Assembly: GCF_900142085.1 (NCBI RefSeq)
Contig: NZ_FQZQ01000005.1
Coordinates: 148,834-212,833 of the forward strand
Reading direction: 5' to 3'
DNA length: 64,000 bases
Origin: Shimia gijangensis
GTDB taxonomy: Bacteria; Pseudomonadota; Alphaproteobacteria; Rhodobacterales; Rhodobacteraceae
Within the stretch, counting starts at the first letter, position 1; each line of letters starts with the position of its first letter. Positions 1-9,213 of this stretch are shown here, one piece after another. Made by a program: the position numbers and the translations under genes. The notes under the pieces are model-generated. The model was not told the DNA's origin. It ran no database searches and was given only the letters and a program-made list of their open reading frames with translations.

Positions 1-912
1 GGCCAAAACCTGCCCCGTGGGTGGGCTATGCGACAGCTTTGGTTTCTTCAGAACAATGCCATGCGCCCGCGCGAGGGTGCGAAACACCTGTCCCGCATAA
101 ATTTCCGGCTGTCGGACCGGCAACCACCGCGATCCGCCATTGCCCAAGGCCCCGCTGGCGACAGTCCAGTGATCCACGCCGCCCCGGTTTTCATAGGTGT
201 AAACTGGCATACTGCGTTTTACGACGCGCATCTTGGCCATGGTCACATCGGGACGATATTTGTCAGACCGTGCATCCATCGACACAACCCAGCCCTGCGC
301 CCCACGTTTCCATTCAAAATGCACCCGATTGTAATTCAGGCTCAGCCCAGAAATTGCCGGAGAATACCCCGCATGGTCCGGCTGAGAGGGATCAATCGCA
401 TGGATAGACGGCAACGCTCGTCCCCAGACCAGAAACTTTCCAGAGACTTCCCGAATTCCGGCCTTTTTCAGCTGTGCCGCCAACTGCGCCAGCCCATTTG
501 TGTCCAGCGTCGGATCACCGCCACCTGCCAACACCAGATCACCCTTGAGCACGCCGTTGCTCACGGCGCCGGCTGTCATCACCCGGGTAGTGAAACGATG
601 CCCGGCGCCCAGCGTGTCCAGCGCATACATCGCCGTCACAGCCTTGGTCACGCTGGCAGGTGGTAACCCCTGATCGGCCTGATGCCCCTCCAGCACCAAT
701 CCCGTGGCCACATCTGCTACGGAAAAGGACACGTTTCCGGTGACCCCGGATGCGCGGATCAGATTGCCCGGACCAGGAGCCGCCAGCTGACGCAAAGACT
801 CTGGGCGCAGTCGCGGCCTTAACGAAGAACTCGGCGGATTGGCCCAAACAGGTGTCGCAACACCTGCCAATAAACTTGATAAAAAATACCGCCGGGAAAT
901 GCCTTTAACCAT
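1..912 (-). CDS. dacB: D-alanyl-D-alanine carboxypeptidase/endopeptidase, PBP4 type (peptidase S13), 3' end outside window
   Basis: The reading frame runs leftward off the window edge, so only the first 304 codons are visible. Enzymes of this family trim or cleave peptidoglycan peptide stems in the periplasm. The N-terminus carries a twin-arginine-like export signal (KGISRRYFLSSLLAG, then an Ala-rich stretch ending VWA). The serine-active-site motif SxxK is read as ASVTK in PPASVTKAVTAMYALD. Further S13 landmarks are GDLVLAGGGDPTLD and SGLSLNYNRVHFEWK, typical of the extra domain of PBP4. The start at 912 is chosen because it directly precedes the signal peptide. The gene lies 101 bp downstream of the GlxA-type regulator on the same strand. 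Seen: motifs and signal. Inferred: PBP4 rather than another S13 member. The KTG motif would lie outside the window. Confidence 0.88.
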   Translation of the reverse strand, partial: MVKGISRRYFLSSLLAGVATPVWANPPSSSLRPRLRPESLRQLAAPGPGNLIRASGVTGNVSFSVADVATGLVLEGHQADQGLPPASVTKAVTAMYALDTLGAGHRFTTRVMTAGAVSNGVLKGDLVLAGGGDPTLDTNGLAQLAAQLKKAGIREVSGKFLVWGRALPSIHAIDPSQPDHAGYSPAISGLSLNYNRVHFEWKRGAQGWVVSMDARSDKYRPDVTMAKMRVVKRSMPVYTYENRGGVDHWTVASGALGNGGSRWLPVRQPEIYAGQVFRTLARAHGIVLKKPKLSHSPPTGQVLA

Positions 913-1013
913 GGCGGGATACTAACCTTGGCAAGCCGCGTCAGACAAGTGGGGGATCGTACAGAATTTGTCTGGAACAGTTCATGGTAACCCACAATTC
1001 CTCTGGAGGTCTT

Positions 1014-1964
1014 TCAGGTGAGCTTTCCCTGTTGCAATGACGGAGACACACCAAAGTTTGCGCGGTACACCCGCGAAAAATGCCCCGGGCTTTCAAAACC
1101 GCAGGCCAGGGCAATGTCGGTGATGGACCTGTCCGTCTGCACAAGCAGGTTGCGCGCCCTTTCCAGCCGCATTTCCACATAGTATTTTTTCGGAGAACAA
1201 TTCAGATACTTGCCAAACAGCCGCTCAAGTTGCCGGGCGGATATCCCAATTTCCTCGGCGATAAGCGCCGGAGAGATTGGCGCATCCAGCGTGTCATTCA
1301 TCCTTTGAATGGCCTTGGCCATATGTGGGTTGCGCATGCCGTGCCGCGATTGCAGCGATACGCGTTGTTCGGCCGTTGCATCGCGCACCGCGTTGTAAAC
1401 CATCTGATCCGCCACTGCGACGGCCAGATCATGGCCATGCGCGTTTTCAATCAGATGCAGCATCAGATCCGCGGTCGCGGTCCCTCCCGAAGCGGTGATG
1501 AACTTTTCATCGGCCACAAACACATTGCGCACCAACGCCACCTCGGGGAACTCTTCCATAAAGCTGTCGTGAAATTCCCAGTGGATCGCAGCCTGTACCC
1601 CATCCAGAAACCCGGCCTTGGCAAAAATGTGGGCCCCAGAGCACAGCGCACCAAGTGCCGTGCCCCGAACCCGTTCACGGCGCAAAGTCGCCAACAGCTT
1701 GCCGGACACTTTCTTATGCACATTGATGCCCGACAACACAAAAAGCCGGTCGCTTTTGGGAATATCGCCATAGCTGTGGTGCACCAGTGTAACGGATCCG
1801 TTTGAACAGGCCGCAGACACACCATCCTCAGACACATAAGACCATTTGTACAAATCCTTGCCACTCACAAGATTGGCAATGCGCAATGGCTCGACCGCGC
1901 AGGAAAATGCGATGTGCGAAAATTCATCCACAAGAATGAATACAAAATGTTTTGTGTCGTCCAT
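1014..1964 (-). CDS. GlxA-family transcriptional regulator (DJ-1/PfpI-like domain plus AraC-type HTH)
   Basis: A 316-residue regulator. Residues about 1-180 form a class I glutamine-amidotransferase-like (DJ-1/PfpI) sensor domain (KHFVFILVDEFSHIAFS, then GTALGALCSGAHIFAKAG around the nucleophile-elbow position, with Cys present). Residues about 205-310 hold the double AraC helix-turn-helix (APISPALIAEEIGISARQLE, then SITDIALACGFESPGHFSRV). GlxA-type regulators include GbdR and CdhR, which control quaternary-amine catabolism, and this fits the divergent amine-degradation cluster next to it. I prefer the ATG at 1964, immediately before DDTKHFVFILVDEF, because the 32 residues upstream in frame look like untranslated leader. 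The promoter region shared with the GntR gene is AT-rich and holds a direct repeat at 2011-2029. The role is inferred from family and neighbours. Confidence 0.87.
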   Translation of the reverse strand: MDDTKHFVFILVDEFSHIAFSCAVEPLRIANLVSGKDLYKWSYVSEDGVSAACSNGSVTLVHHSYGDIPKSDRLFVLSGINVHKKVSGKLLATLRRERVRGTALGALCSGAHIFAKAGFLDGVQAAIHWEFHDSFMEEFPEVALVRNVFVADEKFITASGGTATADLMLHLIENAHGHDLAVAVADQMVYNAVRDATAEQRVSLQSRHGMRNPHMAKAIQRMNDTLDAPISPALIAEEIGISARQLERLFGKYLNCSPKKYYVEMRLERARNLLVQTDRSITDIALACGFESPGHFSRVYRANFGVSPSLQQGKLT

Positions 1965-2010
1965 GTGCACCAACAGGCCAGATTTGAAATTGCACTCTAC
2001 GCGAATTTTT

Positions 2011-2029
2011 ATTGTATTCAAATTGTATT
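2011..2029. promoter_or_regulatory. Direct repeat in the GlxA/GntR divergent promoter, candidate operator
   Basis: ATTGTATT occurs twice (2011-2018 and 2022-2029) separated by CAA, an 11-bp period that places both copies on one face of the helix. It also contains the imperfect palindrome TTGTATTCAA. It lies between the divergent starts at 1964 and 2126 in an AT-rich stretch. Either the GntR or the GlxA-type protein could bind it. This is inference from position and symmetry only. Confidence 0.4.
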
Positions 2030-2125
2030 TTCTTTGGTAGCAAAAGTAACACCGCGCCATTGCGCGTGCCCAAATCTGCCTAAACTGGGTGTCTTTTCCG
2101 ACTGAACTTCGAATTGGAGAGAATG

Positions 2126-2836
2126 ATGAAAGATGCGGCTAAGCGTCGGAAATCCGAGCTTTATTCTCATCTGAAAACGGCCATCATGACGCTCGAATTG
2201 CGTCCGGGTGCCGATCTGGACGAGACACAATTGTCCGAATCGTTTTCCCTGTCCCGTACGCCATTGCGCGAAGTTTTTCGCCAGCTGGCCGGGGACGGAT
2301 ATGTAGATTTGCGCGAAAACCGTGGTGCGCGGGTGTCGGAAATGTCCCACACAACCCTGCGCGATTTCTTTCTTGCAGCCCCGATGATCTATGGCGCGGT
2401 ACTGCAACTGGCCGCCAAAAATGCGCGTTCAACGCAAATCGAAGCGCTGAAAAAGGCACAAGAAGACTTCAAGTCGGCGCTGCGTCACGGCTCGGGCGCC
2501 GATCGCACCATGGCCAACAACCTGTTTCATGAAATCACCGGAGAGATGGCGGACAATATCTATCTGCTACCGTCGTTCCGCCGCCTGCTGATCGATCACG
2601 CCCGCATCGGCATGACTTTTTACCGCCCGCAAAACCCGACTATGGTCGAAAACCTATCCGAGGCCAGCCTTCAGCACGACGCGATCATCGCCGCCATTGA
2701 AACCGGTGACGAAACGCAAGCCGGCAGGCTGGCCGTGGAACACTGGAACCTGTCGAGGGACCAGATTGAACTTTTCGTAATGCCCGCCGCCTTGGATATG
2801 CCGCTTGGCTCCATCGCGCGCCAAACCCCAGCATGA
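2126..2836 (+). CDS. GntR-family regulator, FCD subfamily
   Basis: A 236-residue regulator with an N-terminal winged helix (SELYSHLKTAIMTLELRPG, LSESFSLSRTPLREVFRQLAGDGYV, the classic GntR recognition region) and an all-helical FCD ligand domain from about residue 75. His residues suitable for metal or ligand contact are visible (NNLFHEITGEM, LIDHARIG, QHDAIIAAIETGD, AVEHWNLS). Two adjacent ATGs lie at 2123 and 2126. The GGAG at 2116-2119 is 6 nt from the second, so 2126 is preferred. The stop overlaps the Shine-Dalgarno region of the following aldolase gene (7-bp gap), so it is probably the first gene of the catabolic operon and likely autoregulatory. The effector is unknown. Confidence 0.87.
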   Translation: MKDAAKRRKSELYSHLKTAIMTLELRPGADLDETQLSESFSLSRTPLREVFRQLAGDGYVDLRENRGARVSEMSHTTLRDFFLAAPMIYGAVLQLAAKNARSTQIEALKKAQEDFKSALRHGSGADRTMANNLFHEITGEMADNIYLLPSFRRLLIDHARIGMTFYRPQNPTMVENLSEASLQHDAIIAAIETGDETQAGRLAVEHWNLSRDQIELFVMPAALDMPLGSIARQTPA

Positions 2837-2843
2837 GGACCGC

Positions 2844-3776
2844 ATGACACCGATTTTTCGTTTTGAGGGGATATACACCCCCGTCGTGACCCCGTTTCAC
2901 GCCGATGGCTCTGTCAACTACGACGCCCTTTCTGATGTCATCGAACAGCTGATCGACAAGGGTGTGCATGGCCTGATTTCCGGCGGCTCCACCGGTGAAA
3001 ACTATGCCCAGACCGTGGCTGAACGCCTTGAAGTGGCCCGTTTCACCAAAGATCAAATCAAAGGACGGCTGCCAACCATCGTTGGCACCGGCGCAATGAT
3101 GACACCGGACTCGATTGCCTTGGCCTCTGGCGCACGCGACATAGGTGCTGATGCCATCCTGCTGGCCACTCCACCCTATTCGGTGCCGACCGAGCGTGAA
3201 AACGCCCTCAATGCGCTGGCCATCGACAAGGCCGCGAACCTGCCGGTCATTCTCTACAACTACCCCGGTCGCATGGGTGTGCACATGGGCGAAGAGTTTC
3301 TTGATCGCGTGGGCCGGTCCCGCAACATCTGCGCCATCAAAGAAAGCTCGGGCGACATCAACCGCGTGCACCTTCTGGCGCGCGACTACCCTCATATTCA
3401 GATGTCCTGTGGCATGGACGACCAGGCGCTGGAGTTCTTCGCATGGGGCGCGCGCTCCTGGGTCTGTGCGGGGTCAAACTTCCTGCCCGAAGAACATGTG
3501 GCACTTTATCAGGCCTGCGCCGTCGAAGGCGATTTTGACAAAGGCCGGCGTATTATGTCGGCAATGATGCCCCTGATGCGCATCCTCGAACAGGGTGGCA
3601 AATTCATTCAATGCGTCAAACACGGCGTCGCTCTGAACGGCATCCCCACTGGCCCCATGCGTCCGCCGCTCAAAGGGCTCAACAAGGATGACAAACGCGG
3701 GTTGGAACAAGTGATCCGGGTGCTGAAAACCACCATCGCCGACATCTCAAATGAACAACCAAAGGCAAAGGGCTGA
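2844..3776 (+). CDS. Dihydrodipicolinate synthase-family lyase/aldolase (DapA-like)
   Basis: A 310-residue TIM-barrel protein of the DapA/N-acetylneuraminate lyase family. Visible signatures: GLISGGSTGENYA (pyruvate-carboxylate binding loop), ILYNYPGRMGV with the catalytic tyrosine near residue 138, and NICAIKESSGD with the Schiff-base lysine at about residue 166. Such enzymes condense or cleave pyruvate-linked keto acids or deaminate pyrroline hydroxycarboxylates. It is unlikely to be the lysine-pathway DapA because it sits in a catabolic operon between a GntR regulator and an aldehyde dehydrogenase, an arrangement seen in hydroxyproline or sugar-acid breakdown where the product is a semialdehyde. 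The start at 2844 follows GAGGAC. The substrate is not readable from sequence. Confidence 0.85.
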   Translation: MTPIFRFEGIYTPVVTPFHADGSVNYDALSDVIEQLIDKGVHGLISGGSTGENYAQTVAERLEVARFTKDQIKGRLPTIVGTGAMMTPDSIALASGARDIGADAILLATPPYSVPTERENALNALAIDKAANLPVILYNYPGRMGVHMGEEFLDRVGRSRNICAIKESSGDINRVHLLARDYPHIQMSCGMDDQALEFFAWGARSWVCAGSNFLPEEHVALYQACAVEGDFDKGRRIMSAMMPLMRILEQGGKFIQCVKHGVALNGIPTGPMRPPLKGLNKDDKRGLEQVIRVLKTTIADISNEQPKAKG

Positions 3777-3779
3777 TCC

Positions 3780-5279
3780 ATGGACCTGTTGACCCAAGAA
3801 GAATACCAAGCCATCGCAGACGATCTGATCCTGCCCACCAGCGCCTTTATTGATGGGTCTTATCGACCTGCAGCCTCCGGCGCCACTTTCACCACGACGA
3901 ACCCGGCAACGGGCGAGGCGTTGGCCAAAATCGCTGCCTGCGGTGCCGAGGACGTAGACTTTGCCGTCGCCAAAGCGCGCGAGGCCTTTGATGATGGTCG
4001 CTGGAGCAAAATGCATCCGTCCGCACGCAAGGATGTGCTGATCCGGTTCTGCAAACTCCTGACCCGCAATGCCCGTGAACTGGCCGTGATGGAAAGCCTG
4101 GATTCAGGCAAAACCATTTATGACTGCGAAACCGTGGATGTGCCCGAAACCATCCACTGTCTCAAATGGCACGCCGAGGCGATCGACAAAATATATGATC
4201 AGGTCGCACCGGCCTCAGACGATCACATCGCCATGGTGGTCCGTGAACCCATCGGCGTTGTTGGCCTTGTGCTGCCATGGAACTTTCCGCTCCTGATGCT
4301 GGCGTGGAAAATTGGCCCAGCGCTCGCGGCAGGCTGTTCGGTGGTCATCAAACCCGCAGCAGAAACCACGCTGACGGCCTTGCGCGTAGCAGAGCTTGCA
4401 TCCGAGGCGGGCCTGCCTCGCGGTGTTCTGAACATCGTGCCCGGCAGTGGTGCAGATGTGGGCGAACCCATCGGTCGCCATATGGATATCGACATGGTGT
4501 CCTTCACCGGCTCCACCGTGACCGGCAAACGGTTCCTCAGCTATTCTGCCGAAAGCAACGCCAAAGAGGTGGTGCTTGAGATGGGCGGCAAGAACCCCTG
4601 CATTGTCATGGAAGACGCCGAAAATCTTGATGTCGTGGCCCAACATGTGGTCAACGGCGCCTTTTGGAACATGGGTGAAAACTGCTCGGCCAGTTCGCGG
4701 TTGATCGTGCACAAAGATGTCAAAGAAGAGCTGCTTTCCCGGATCGAAGACCACGCGCGGCATTGGAATGTCGGTGCGCCCCTGAACCCTGAAACCCGCA
4801 TGGGCGCGCTGGTCTCCAAGGCGCATTTCGACAAGGTCTGCAGCTATCTTGAAGGGGCAGAAAACGTGCGTATCGGCGGCAAAGCCCACGATGGTGCCTT
4901 TGTCGAGGCCACGGTGATCGAAGTCCCCGATAACAGCCACACATTGGCGCGCGAAGAGATTTTCGGCCCGGTCCTCACCGTCATCCCCGTGGCCGGATTT
5001 GACGAAGCCATCCGCATCGCCAATGACACGGAATATGGCCTGTGCGCGTCGATCTTCACCGCCAACGCCAAACGCGCCATTCGCGGCGCACGCAGCCTTC
5101 GGGCAGGCACCGTCACGGTCAACAGCTTTGGCGAAGGGGACATTTCCACACCCTTCGGCGGCTTCAAGCAATCCGGCTTTGGCGGACGCGACAACTCGGT
5201 CCATGCACACGATCAGTACACCCAGCTGAAAACCATCTGGATCGACCTGTCCGACGACGCCGATGAGGCGGTCGACTAG
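3780..5279 (+). CDS. Aldehyde dehydrogenase, NAD(P)-dependent
   Basis: A 499-residue ALDH superfamily enzyme that oxidises an aldehyde to its acid. The catalytic cysteine is in MGENCSASSRL (about residue 302) and the general-base glutamate in VVLEMGGKNPCIV (about residue 268). The Rossmann and cofactor region has LVLPWNFPLLM and VSFTGSTVTGKR, and the C-terminal FGGFKQSGFGGRDNS is typical. It begins 3 bp after the DapA-like gene with AAAGGG upstream of the ATG and is followed after 4 bp by the FAD oxidase, so the three are co-transcribed. The nearest functional classes are betaine-aldehyde, gamma-aminobutyraldehyde and 2-oxoglutarate-semialdehyde dehydrogenases. Context suggests it removes a (semi)aldehyde made by the neighbouring lyase or amine oxidase. 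Confidence 0.9.
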   Translation: MDLLTQEEYQAIADDLILPTSAFIDGSYRPAASGATFTTTNPATGEALAKIAACGAEDVDFAVAKAREAFDDGRWSKMHPSARKDVLIRFCKLLTRNARELAVMESLDSGKTIYDCETVDVPETIHCLKWHAEAIDKIYDQVAPASDDHIAMVVREPIGVVGLVLPWNFPLLMLAWKIGPALAAGCSVVIKPAAETTLTALRVAELASEAGLPRGVLNIVPGSGADVGEPIGRHMDIDMVSFTGSTVTGKRFLSYSAESNAKEVVLEMGGKNPCIVMEDAENLDVVAQHVVNGAFWNMGENCSASSRLIVHKDVKEELLSRIEDHARHWNVGAPLNPETRMGALVSKAHFDKVCSYLEGAENVRIGGKAHDGAFVEATVIEVPDNSHTLAREEIFGPVLTVIPVAGFDEAIRIANDTEYGLCASIFTANAKRAIRGARSLRAGTVTVNSFGEGDISTPFGGFKQSGFGGRDNSVHAHDQYTQLKTIWIDLSDDADEAVD

Positions 5280-5283
5280 CGCC

Positions 5284-6624
5284 ATGGCGACACAGGTCAC
5301 CGCCCGGCGCCTGCCAATCCATCAGGGCCCTGCCGCCTGGAACGTCATTCTGGGCGCGCAGGGTGTACCGGATGTGTTCGAAGGCGAGGCCACGGCCGAC
5401 TTTGTGATTGTTGGCGCGGGGTTTGCCGGGTTGTCGGCGGCCCGGCGGTTGCTGCAACTGCACCCAACAGCGCGGATCATCGTGCTCGAAGCAGGACGCC
5501 TTGCCGAAGGCGCTTCGGGGCGCAATTCGGGTTTTATGATCGACCTGCCGCATGATCTGGCGTCTGATGATTACGCCGGTGCGGGCGATGATCGCACCAT
5601 GATTGCCCTCAACCGTCAGGCCATCGCCTTTGCGCGCGAGGCTGTGTCGGATTTCGCAATCGATCCGAACTATTTTGACGAAGCTGGCAAGATCAATGGC
5701 GCCGCCAGCGCTGCGGGTCACGCCCATAACCTCTCTTATGCCAAACACCTGACATCCCTTGGCGAAGCCTCGGAAATGCTCGATCAGGCACAAATGACCG
5801 CGCTCACCGGCAGTGCCCATTACCAGTCTGGCCTGTTCACCCCCGGCACCGTCATGTTGCAACCCGCAGGCTATGTTCGCGGGTTTGGTGCAGGGCTGGC
5901 CGCGCATATGCGCATCTGCGAAAACTCGCCCGTTACCGGGTTTGCACGTGTCGGATCAGATTGGCGCGTCACCACCCCCAAAGGCACCGTCACCACACCG
6001 CGCATTCTTTTGACAAACAATGGTCATCTCGAAAGTTTTGGCTACGAGAAAGGCCGCCTGATGCAGCTGTTTCTCTACGCCTCCATGACGCCGGAGCTGG
6101 AGACAGACACGCTGGCCAAACTCGGTGGCGCGCCGCGCTGGGGCATCACCCCCAGCGACCCCATGGGCACCACCGTGCGCCGCATTAATACAAGCCAAGG
6201 CGGCAATCGCATCATCACTCGCACCTGTGCCACCCTGAACCCCAACATGACACCCACCGCATCGGATGTCGCGCGCGCCGCTCGTGTGCAGCAGCGCAAA
6301 TTCGACCAACGGTTCCCGCAATTGGCAGGCCTGCAGATGGAGCACAAATGGGCCGGTCACCTGTGCCTCAGCCTCAATGGCGTTTCCGTGATGCGCGAGA
6401 TCGAGAACGGCGTGTTTTCTGGCTGTGTTCAAAACGGCCTTGGCACAGCACGCGGCACCCTGACCGGTATTGGAGCAGCGGAACTCGCCTGTGGTGAGAC
6501 CTCGGATATCACGGCCTTTTTCACACGCTCAGCCCCACCCCAAAGGCTCCCCCCGCAACCCTTTGCCAAGATCGGCGCCAATGCAGTGCTGCGCTGGAAA
6601 GAATGGCGCGCGGGCAACGAATAA
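5284..6624 (+). CDS. FAD-dependent amine oxidase (DAO family, PuuB/OrdL-like)
   Basis: A 446-residue flavoprotein. The dinucleotide-binding fingerprint DFVIVGAGFAGLSAARRL begins near residue 39, followed by IIVLEAGRLAEGASGRNSGF, the acidic strand end and the GASGRNSG motif typical of D-amino-acid-oxidase-like gamma-glutamylputrescine oxidases. Family members oxidise secondary or N-methylated amines to imines or aldehydes with release of peroxide. The start at 5284 is 4 bp after the aldehyde dehydrogenase stop. The amine oxidase/aldehyde dehydrogenase pair is a common catabolic module. The 3' end faces the convergent MttB-like gene with 13 bp between the stops. The exact amine is unknown, and an N-methylated amino acid is my inference from the methyltransferase next door. 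Confidence 0.83.
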   Translation: MATQVTARRLPIHQGPAAWNVILGAQGVPDVFEGEATADFVIVGAGFAGLSAARRLLQLHPTARIIVLEAGRLAEGASGRNSGFMIDLPHDLASDDYAGAGDDRTMIALNRQAIAFAREAVSDFAIDPNYFDEAGKINGAASAAGHAHNLSYAKHLTSLGEASEMLDQAQMTALTGSAHYQSGLFTPGTVMLQPAGYVRGFGAGLAAHMRICENSPVTGFARVGSDWRVTTPKGTVTTPRILLTNNGHLESFGYEKGRLMQLFLYASMTPELETDTLAKLGGAPRWGITPSDPMGTTVRRINTSQGGNRIITRTCATLNPNMTPTASDVARAARVQQRKFDQRFPQLAGLQMEHKWAGHLCLSLNGVSVMREIENGVFSGCVQNGLGTARGTLTGIGAAELACGETSDITAFFTRSAPPQRLPPQPFAKIGANAVLRWKEWRAGNE

Positions 6625-6637
6625 CCCGCGCAATCCC

Positions 6638-8194
6638 TCAGAAACTCTGGTTCAACTCATCGCTCGCAGGAATTTCACGCTCGCGGCGCGCGATATACTC
6701 CAGCAGCTCTTCGTTCTTGGCCACATCCAGCGTCGGCTCCTGATATTCGCGCAGCAGCTTTTTGGCATGGTTCAGCGCACGTTCGGTGATCTCGATCCCG
6801 CCTTCGGCCTGCCATTGTTCGATCGAGTTATTGTCGAACATCTCGGGCATGAAAAACGCCGACTGAAAGTTCTCCTGCGTGTGCGGATGCCCCAGATAAT
6901 GCCCACCCGGACCCACGTCCGGCACCGCCGCCAGCGCGGCGTCAAAATCATCCCAGTTCGGCCCCTGCGCCATCCGGTAGGCCATCGCGCATTGTTCGGC
7001 ATCGACAATAAACTTGGCCACCGAACAATGCATCCCGGCCTCATTCCAGCCCGCTGAATGCCAGATGTAATTCGCCCCGGCATGCATCACCGCCGACAGG
7101 GTGGTGGCACTCTCGTATCCCGCCTGTGCGTCAAAGGTTTTGGCCCCGCCGAGCGTGTTTGAGGTGCGCCACGGTACGTCATAATACCGCGCCATCTGAC
7201 CAATCATAAAGTTCATCAAACTGATTTCCGGCGTGCCCGCCATCGGTGCGCCAGACTTCATCGACACGGTCGACAGGTAATGGCCGTAAATCGCCGGAGC
7301 CCCTTTGCGAATAACTTGTGTGTAAGCCAATGCCGACAACGCCTCGGCATTCAACTGCGCCACAGAGGCCGCCACGGACGCCGGTGTATTGGCCCCGCCC
7401 AACACAAAAGGCGAACACAGAACCGGTTGGTTCCGCCGACAAAACGCCCGCATCGCCCCCAGCATAGTCTCATCCCAGACCAGTGGCGAGTTACCGTTGA
7501 TATTGCCCGTGGTGACAGGGTTTTGATCGATAAACTCCTCACCAAACAGGATGGCGCACATGTCCAGCACGTCTTCGGCATTCTTGGGGCTGGTGGTCAT
7601 GCCCATGAACATCTTATCGGAATGCTTCATCGACGAATAGGTGATGCGTAGATGCCGCTGACTGATCGGATGATCGTAAGGTTCCACAATGTGATGCGCC
7701 GAACTGTGCAGGCTGGGCATCATGTGACTGAGCTTGTGAAACATCGCCAGATCTTCGAGCAATGGATTGCGCCGCTCATCGTTCAGATCCCGCAAGAAAG
7801 GCGCACCCGTCATCGGCACAAACACCGAATGTTTGCCGCCCAGGCGCACATTCTTCTTTGGGTCGCGGGCGTGATAGGTGAAATCCGCCGGAATCGTCGT
7901 GATCAGATCGCGCACCAACCCCCGGTCCAGATAGACCGTATCGCCGACAACTTTGGCCCCTGCCCGTTTCCAGTCCGCCAACGCAATATCATCACGAAAC
8001 ACCACACCCACGTTTTCAAGAATATCCATCGACGCGGCATCAATCCGTTCAACCTGGCCCGCATCCATGACCTCGCAGACCGGAATGTTGCGCGTCAGCC
8101 CCGGCAACATCTCAAAATTCGGGGCAGACCGAATGGCGCGCCGCGCCGCACGGCCTCCGGCACGAGAGCGGGTGGGTGTAGCAGTCTCAGTCAT
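6638..8194 (-). CDS. Trimethylamine methyltransferase (MttB)-family protein, non-pyrrolysine
   Basis: A 518-residue member of the MttB superfamily, corrinoid-dependent methyltransferases that take a methyl group from quaternary or tertiary amines. Family landmarks include CEVMDAGQVERIDAASMDILENVGV near the N-terminus, PLVWDETMLGAMRAFCRRNQPV, and GPGGHYLGHPHTQENFQSAFFMPEMFDN near the C-terminus. The frame is open without an in-frame TAG, so it lacks the pyrrolysine of methanogen MttB and belongs to the glycine-betaine/MtgB-like branch. The ATG at 8194 has GGAG 7 nt upstream. No corrinoid protein, MtrH-type transferase or RamA activator lies in this window, so a methyl acceptor would have to be encoded elsewhere. 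It is convergent with the amine oxidase and divergent from the EamA transporter. Confidence 0.87.
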   Translation of the reverse strand: MTETATPTRSRAGGRAARRAIRSAPNFEMLPGLTRNIPVCEVMDAGQVERIDAASMDILENVGVVFRDDIALADWKRAGAKVVGDTVYLDRGLVRDLITTIPADFTYHARDPKKNVRLGGKHSVFVPMTGAPFLRDLNDERRNPLLEDLAMFHKLSHMMPSLHSSAHHIVEPYDHPISQRHLRITYSSMKHSDKMFMGMTTSPKNAEDVLDMCAILFGEEFIDQNPVTTGNINGNSPLVWDETMLGAMRAFCRRNQPVLCSPFVLGGANTPASVAASVAQLNAEALSALAYTQVIRKGAPAIYGHYLSTVSMKSGAPMAGTPEISLMNFMIGQMARYYDVPWRTSNTLGGAKTFDAQAGYESATTLSAVMHAGANYIWHSAGWNEAGMHCSVAKFIVDAEQCAMAYRMAQGPNWDDFDAALAAVPDVGPGGHYLGHPHTQENFQSAFFMPEMFDNNSIEQWQAEGGIEITERALNHAKKLLREYQEPTLDVAKNEELLEYIARREREIPASDELNQSF

Positions 8195-8373
8195 GGGCAG
8201 TCTCCGTGGTTTGTCTGCAACATGGCGCACACATCATCCCCTGTCCTGCCTCGTTCCGAAGCCCGCTTGCAGAATGCGACATGGCCCGACGAGCGTCGAG
8301 ACCACTCCGGCGGATAGAGCAGACCTGAATTTGCCCATGGCCGCCTATCGCACACCATGCTAAGGGCCGCCTT

Positions 8374-9213
8374 ATGTGGCAGGCTCTTTTCATCATGTTC
8401 ATCGCGATGTCGATGATCCCGGCAGGCGATACGGCCGGAAAGCTGCTGATGAACGCGCATGACGCCAGCCCGCACTATGTCGCCTGGTCGCGATTTGCGA
8501 TTGGCGCATTGGTCGCCCTGCCCCTTTTGCGGGCCGACACCATCCGGCTCTTGGCCGATTGGCGCATTTGGCTTCGGGCTATGCTTTTGACCGGGGGAAT
8601 TCTGTCGATTCAGACCGCCTTGGCCACCATCCCGCTGGCCGACACCTTTGCCGCCTTCTTTATCGGCCCGATTTTCAGCTATGGACTGTCCGTGCTTTTG
8701 CTTGGGGAAAAAGTCACGCTATTGCGCAGCCTTCTGATGTTGTTGGGTTTTGCAGGCGTTCTGTTGGTCGTGAGGCCCGGCTTTGACATGGAACCGGGGC
8801 TGATTTTCGCCGTGCTGGCGGGCCTGTGTTACGGGGCCTTCCTGACCTCTTCGCGTTGGCTGGCCCCGGTGAGCCGACCGGGCAGCCTGTTGTTCACGCA
8901 ACTGTTCCTCAGCTTTGTGATGATGACGCCGATTTGCTGGAATTCAGCGCCCCCGATCACCGCGCCCATCCTTGGGCTGACAACCCTCAGCGCGCTGTTT
9001 TCCATGGGCGGCAATTTCCTGTTGTTGTTTGCCTACGCGCGCGCCTCTGCGACCTCGCTGGCGCCCTATGTCTACTTCCAACTGATCGCTGCCGTGGCTT
9101 TGGGGTGGCTGGTGTTCGAAGACCTGCCAGACGGGTTTACCATCGTTGGCCTGACCCTGATTGTCGGCGCGGGCATCGCCTCGGCCCTGGCCGCCACCAG
9201 ACCCCGCCCCTAG
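8374..9213 (+). CDS. EamA/DMT-family transporter
   Basis: A 279-residue integral membrane protein with about ten hydrophobic segments and two EamA repeats. The first repeat runs to [17 protein letters not shown], the signature end of an EamA half (about residues 120-136). The second starts at [19 protein letters not shown] and ends [20 protein letters not shown]. Drug/metabolite transporters of this class usually export amino acids or other small metabolites. It is divergent from the MttB-like gene across a 179-bp spacer and may share regulation with it. Its stop overlaps the stop of convergent nadD by 4 bp. The substrate is unknown. Confidence 0.85.
   Translation: MWQALFIMFIAMSMIPAGDTAGKLLMNAHDASPHYVAWSRFAIGALVALPLLRADTIRLLADWRIWLRAMLLTGGILSIQTALATIPLADTFAAFFIGPIFSYGLSVLLLGEKVTLLRSLLMLLGFAGVLLVVRPGFDMEPGLIFAVLAGLCYGAFLTSSRWLAPVSRPGSLLFTQLFLSFVMMTPICWNSAPPITAPILGLTTLSALFSMGGNFLLLFAYARASATSLAPYVYFQLIAAVALGWLVFEDLPDGFTIVGLTLIVGAGIASALAATRPRP

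Noticed and set aside
4215..5300. 361-codon minus-strand frame opposite the aldehyde dehydrogenase
   Set aside because: It mirrors the codon structure of the conserved ALDH gene and has no ribosome-binding site or recognisable protein.
6638..8194. Pyrrolysine codon in the MttB-like gene
   Set aside because: There is no in-frame TAG before the natural end; the protein is full length without readthrough.
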